Below, in pieces: positions 61,597-64,000 of a stretch of 64,000 nucleotides of DNA; positions within the stretch are counted from its first letter, which is position 1; every line of letters starts with the position of its first letter. Under the pieces are notes generated by a model. That model was not told the origin of the DNA. It did not search any database and saw only the letters and a program-made list of their open reading frames with translations. A program made the translations under genes and the position numbers. The stretch lies in the NCBI GenBank assembly GCA_002729235.1, contig PBTY01000022.1:60707-124706 (forward strand), written 5' to 3'. Origin of the DNA: Rickettsiales bacterium. GTDB lineage: Bacteria > Bacteroidota > Bacteroidia > Cytophagales > Cyclobacteriaceae.

Positions 61597-61616
61597 AAGA
61601 ATCAGTCTTAGTACTA

Positions 61617-63143
61617 CTACTTTAACTGATTTATGGAGTATTTGATTCGATCATGCACAGCTTTTCCTCCCATGATAGAAATAATTTCCATCAAGTCAGG
61701 ACCAGAACCAGCTCCAGTGATGGTCATTCTTAATGCTTGCATGTTTTTGCCCGGTTTGATTCCATGCTCTTCCATCAAGCTAAAAAACAATTCCTTAGCT
61801 TCTTCTGGAGAAATAGAATCCTTTTCGTTCAATGCATCAGCATAAAGTGTTACAGCCTTTTCTGCTTCGTCATCCCACTTTTTGCTGGTAACCTTTTCGT
61901 CATATTCAGTAGGATTTTGGAATAGGTACAAAGCATTTGGCGCAATTTCTTGAGGGAATGTAACTCGCTCTTTCAATAAGTGAAAAATAGCAGCAGCATC
62001 TTCATCGCTACAGTCTATGCCGAATTGATCTTTTAAATCCGATTGAATAAAAGAAGCAAAGTCAGACGCGTCTTTGTTTTTCAAGTATTGCTGGTTGAAC
62101 CACTTGATTTTATCAATGTCGAATTTGGTACCTGCCTTGTTTACCTTCTCCAAGCTAAATGCATCAACTAATTCTTCCTTGCTAAATATTTCTTGCTCGG
62201 TACCGGGATTCCAGCCAAGGAACGAAAGGAAATTGATCAATGCATCAGGCAAATAACCAGCTTCTTTGAAACCCTCCGAGAGGTCACCAGTTTCCGGATC
62301 GTTCCAGTTCAATGGGAAGATTGGGAATCCAGCTTTGTCTGCTGCTCTTTTACTTAGTTTACCATTACCATCAGGCTTTAGTATCAAAGGCAAATGCGCG
62401 AACTTAGGCATCGTCTCTTCGAAACCTAAATACTTATATAATAAAACATGCAATGGCGCAGATGGAAGCCATTCCTCTCCGCGTATTACATGAGTTATTT
62501 TCATTAAATGATCATCCACAATATTGGCCAGGTGATACGTAGGAAGTCCATCTGATTTCATCAAAACTTTATCATCTAGAGTAGAGCCATGTACGTGTAC
62601 CCAACCTCTGATAATATCATTCAGACGTACTTCTTCCTTCGGATCTACCTTGAACCGAATCACATAAGGTTCACCAGCATCCATTTTTGCTTTTACCTCT
62701 TCAGCAGATAGTGTCAATGAATTACTCATTGTCATTCTCGCTGCAGCGTTGTATTGAGGAGTAGCAACTCCCGCTTCCTTTAATCGCTCACGCATGGCTT
62801 CAAGCTCCTCTGGCGTGTCAAAAGCATAATAGGCATTGCCATCATCCAGCAATTTCTGCACGTATTGCTGATAGATTTCTTTGCGCTCTGATTGACGATA
62901 TGGACCATATTCACCACCACTCCATGGACTCTCTTCAGGTTCAATACCGCACCATTCCAAAGAAGATTTGATGTATTCTTCAGCGCCTTCCACAAATCGC
63001 GTTTGATCAGTGTCTTCAATTCGAAGAATGAAGGTGCCATTGTGTTTTTTAGCAAATAGATAATTAAAAAGAGCTGTTCTTACTCCTCCAATGTGCAACG
63101 CACCTGTTGGACTTGGTGCAAATCGTACTCTTACTTGATCCAT
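61617..63143 (-). CDS. gltX: Glutamyl-tRNA synthetase
   Basis: 508-aa class I synthetase that charges tRNA-Glu. The HIGH motif is His17-Ile-Gly-Gly in SPTGALHIGG, and the KMSKS motif is KLSKR at 262-266. RIEDTDQTRF (41-50) and VIRGEEWLPSAP are family signatures. The length is normal. It is preceded by a TAGTTTTG -7 element. Confidence 0.95.
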   Translation of the reverse strand: MDQVRVRFAPSPTGALHIGGVRTALFNYLFAKKHNGTFILRIEDTDQTRFVEGAEEYIKSSLEWCGIEPEESPWSGGEYGPYRQSERKEIYQQYVQKLLDDGNAYYAFDTPEELEAMRERLKEAGVATPQYNAAARMTMSNSLTLSAEEVKAKMDAGEPYVIRFKVDPKEEVRLNDIIRGWVHVHGSTLDDKVLMKSDGLPTYHLANIVDDHLMKITHVIRGEEWLPSAPLHVLLYKYLGFEETMPKFAHLPLILKPDGNGKLSKRAADKAGFPIFPLNWNDPETGDLSEGFKEAGYLPDALINFLSFLGWNPGTEQEIFSKEELVDAFSLEKVNKAGTKFDIDKIKWFNQQYLKNKDASDFASFIQSDLKDQFGIDCSDEDAAAIFHLLKERVTFPQEIAPNALYLFQNPTEYDEKVTSKKWDDEAEKAVTLYADALNEKDSISPEEAKELFFSLMEEHGIKPGKNMQALRMTITGAGSGPDLMEIISIMGGKAVHDRIKYSINQLK

Positions 63144-63169
63144 ATGAATAGGGTAATTTTATAGGACTG

Positions 63170-63177
63170 CAAAACTA
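63170..63177 (-). promoter_or_regulatory. -7 element (TAGTTTTG) of gltX
   Basis: The minus strand reads TAGTTTTG, a full TAnnTTTG match, 26 bp before the ATG. No convincing -33 TTG was found. Confidence 0.38.
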
Positions 63178-63206
63178 TCAAATAGCCGATACTTATTAGA
63201 AGTCTT

Positions 63207-63680
63207 TCAGTTTTTATGATCTCCTTCTAGCAGATTCTTCAACGACTGAATGCATACCTGACATTTACGTTGGAACGATAGAGAGAGTATCACATAATTG
63301 AGTACGCCTAGTAGTAAGCTGATCAGGCCTGCCAAATACCACTTGGAAAGTAAGAGAAATGTAAGACTGAGCAAGAGTGACAATAGAGAAGCCACCTTTA
63401 GATATAAAATTGCAGCTGGAAATAATTTTAATTTCAGGAAAATGATAGAGCCTAGGTTCGTGGATTCTACTTTCCCAACAATTAAAGGCAATGAGTTTTG
63501 TGGTGTTTGAATGACCGATGAAACACGAAATCCGTCAGATCCAACTTTTCCGTTGAATAACGGCTTTTCTGTTATAAACTCCGAATTAACCTCCTGGGTA
63601 TAATTGTGCATTTTGACCAGCACATCATGCTTTGTCAATTCAGAAACAAAGGTTTGTTGGCTAGTAGGAAGCCAACTCAT
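63207..63680 (-). CDS. Hypothetical two-helix membrane protein
   Basis: 157 aa with two adjacent hydrophobic helices (about 93-113 and 114-135) and a C-terminal Cys-x-x-Cys (RKCQVCIQSL, about 139-146) that could bind metal. The N-terminal 80 residues are soluble and beta-rich (FRVSSVIQTPQNSLPLIVGKV). The family is not recognised. It overlaps the upstream RidA gene by one base of ATGA, so the two are co-translated. Confidence 0.6.
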   Translation of the reverse strand: MSWLPTSQQTFVSELTKHDVLVKMHNYTQEVNSEFITEKPLFNGKVGSDGFRVSSVIQTPQNSLPLIVGKVESTNLGSIIFLKLKLFPAAILYLKVASLLSLLLSLTFLLLSKWYLAGLISLLLGVLNYVILSLSFQRKCQVCIQSLKNLLEGDHKN

Positions 63681-64000
63681 CAGATATAAGCGATACAGCT
63701 TATTTCCACATTCACATTTTTAGGCAAACAGGAAACCTCTACAGTTTCTCTTGCAGGAGGATTTTCAGGGAAATACTTGCCATACACTTCATTGATCTTA
63801 GCAAAGTTGCCCATGTCACTCACGAAGATGCTACACTTGATGATTTGGTCATAATCTACACCTGCTTCCTTTAAGATAAAGCCCAGATTTTTCATTACCT
63901 GATCTGTTTCAGCTTCGATATTATCAGTGATCATGTTACCCGTTGATTGATCAATGGCAATTTGGCCAGAAACATACAACGTGTTTCCATGAATTACAGC
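63680..64000 (-). CDS. ridA: RidA/YjgF-family protein (5' end outside window)
   Basis: About 106 residues are visible. The frame stays open to the window edge (AVIHGNTLYVSGQI) and the true start lies beyond 64000. VSGQIAID, FVSDMGNFAKINEVYGKYF, PARETVEV and the final NVEISCIAYI are the RidA signature, including the Arg that binds the substrate carboxylate. It would hydrolyse reactive enamines and imines from PLP enzymes. The stop shares bases with the next gene's ATG. Confidence 0.9.
   Translation of the reverse strand, partial: AVIHGNTLYVSGQIAIDQSTGNMITDNIEAETDQVMKNLGFILKEAGVDYDQIIKCSIFVSDMGNFAKINEVYGKYFPENPPARETVEVSCLPKNVNVEISCIAYI

Noticed and set aside
1..64000. CRISPR arrays, tRNA or rRNA genes, insertion sequences, integrases
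   Set aside because: Read by eye on both strands; no regular repeats, cloverleaf candidates, transposase or integrase motifs were noticed. A tRNAscan or repeat search would be decisive.

Overview
This window is chromosomal DNA of a free-living, probably marine, Bacteroidota, most likely of the Cytophagales grade. The evidence is low to moderate GC, several TAnnTTTG-type -7 promoter elements, a SusE/F-like surface glycan-binding protein tail, a T9SS-type C-terminal sorting domain, a PID-CTERM small protein and Bacteroidota-style TPR histidine kinases. The genus cannot be fixed from the sequence. No rRNA, tRNA, CRISPR array, insertion sequence or prophage was seen.

Layout. (1) 0-6.4 kb: the 3' end of a beta-1,4-galactan utilisation locus: the tail of a SusE/F-like protein, a GH53 endo-galactanase lipoprotein, a GH2 beta-galactosidase and a clan GH-A hydrolase of uncertain family. 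(2) 6.4-9.8 kb, minus strand: mltG, a YbgC-type thioesterase, a YihY membrane protein and a TonB-C-domain lipoprotein. (3) 9.8-23.4 kb: a surface polysaccharide locus with Wzi, two exostosin-type transferases, at least six other glycosyltransferase-like proteins, a sulfotransferase and a PvdE/SyrD-type ABC exporter, suggesting a sulfated capsule or exopolysaccharide. (4) 23.4-27.0 kb: an LtaS-like alkaline-phosphatase-fold membrane enzyme, a PimB-like GT4 and a methyltransferase. (5) 27.2-40.0 kb: a lipid locus, the most interesting part of the window. It encodes serine palmitoyltransferase, a GNAT-type candidate N-acyltransferase, a private ACP/KAS/dehydratase/enoyl-reductase set, a very close look-alike of eukaryotic dihydroceramide delta-4 desaturase, two more desaturases, an LpxO-like hydroxylase, inositol-3-phosphate synthase, an inositol-phosphate-cytidylyltransferase-like enzyme, a CDP-alcohol phosphotransferase and a PLD-family synthase. 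Together these read as a pathway to unsaturated, possibly hydroxylated, inositol-phosphoryl-ceramide. (6) 40-44 kb: a YciO-type protein, a WbqC-family protein and ClpC. (7) 44.4-48.2 kb: a winged-helix regulator with a membrane protein, then a TPR protein and a TonB-dependent receptor. Both units are preceded by the same 17-bp palindrome. (8) 48.2-52.8 kb: a VWA membrane protein, fabG and lpdA. (9) 52.9-57.7 kb: a two-component operon with two TPR histidine kinases and a NarL/FixJ regulator. (10) 57.8-61.4 kb: a large Ig-like T9SS cargo protein and a PID-CTERM peptide. (11) 61.4-64 kb, minus strand: a RidA-family protein cut by the window edge, a small membrane protein, gltX and a small acidic protein.

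How the lipid genes could work together (inference). The GNAT-SDR-FabZ-KAS-ACP operon would build and carry a special acyl chain. SPT would condense an acyl thioester with serine. The GNAT protein would N-acylate the base, and the DEGS-like enzyme would introduce the 4,5 double bond. MIPS makes inositol-3-phosphate, the cytidylyltransferase would activate it to CDP-inositol, and the CDP-alcohol phosphotransferase could move phosphoinositol onto ceramide. That route differs from the eukaryotic one, which takes the headgroup from phosphatidylinositol. No dedicated 3-ketosphinganine reductase is seen in the locus.
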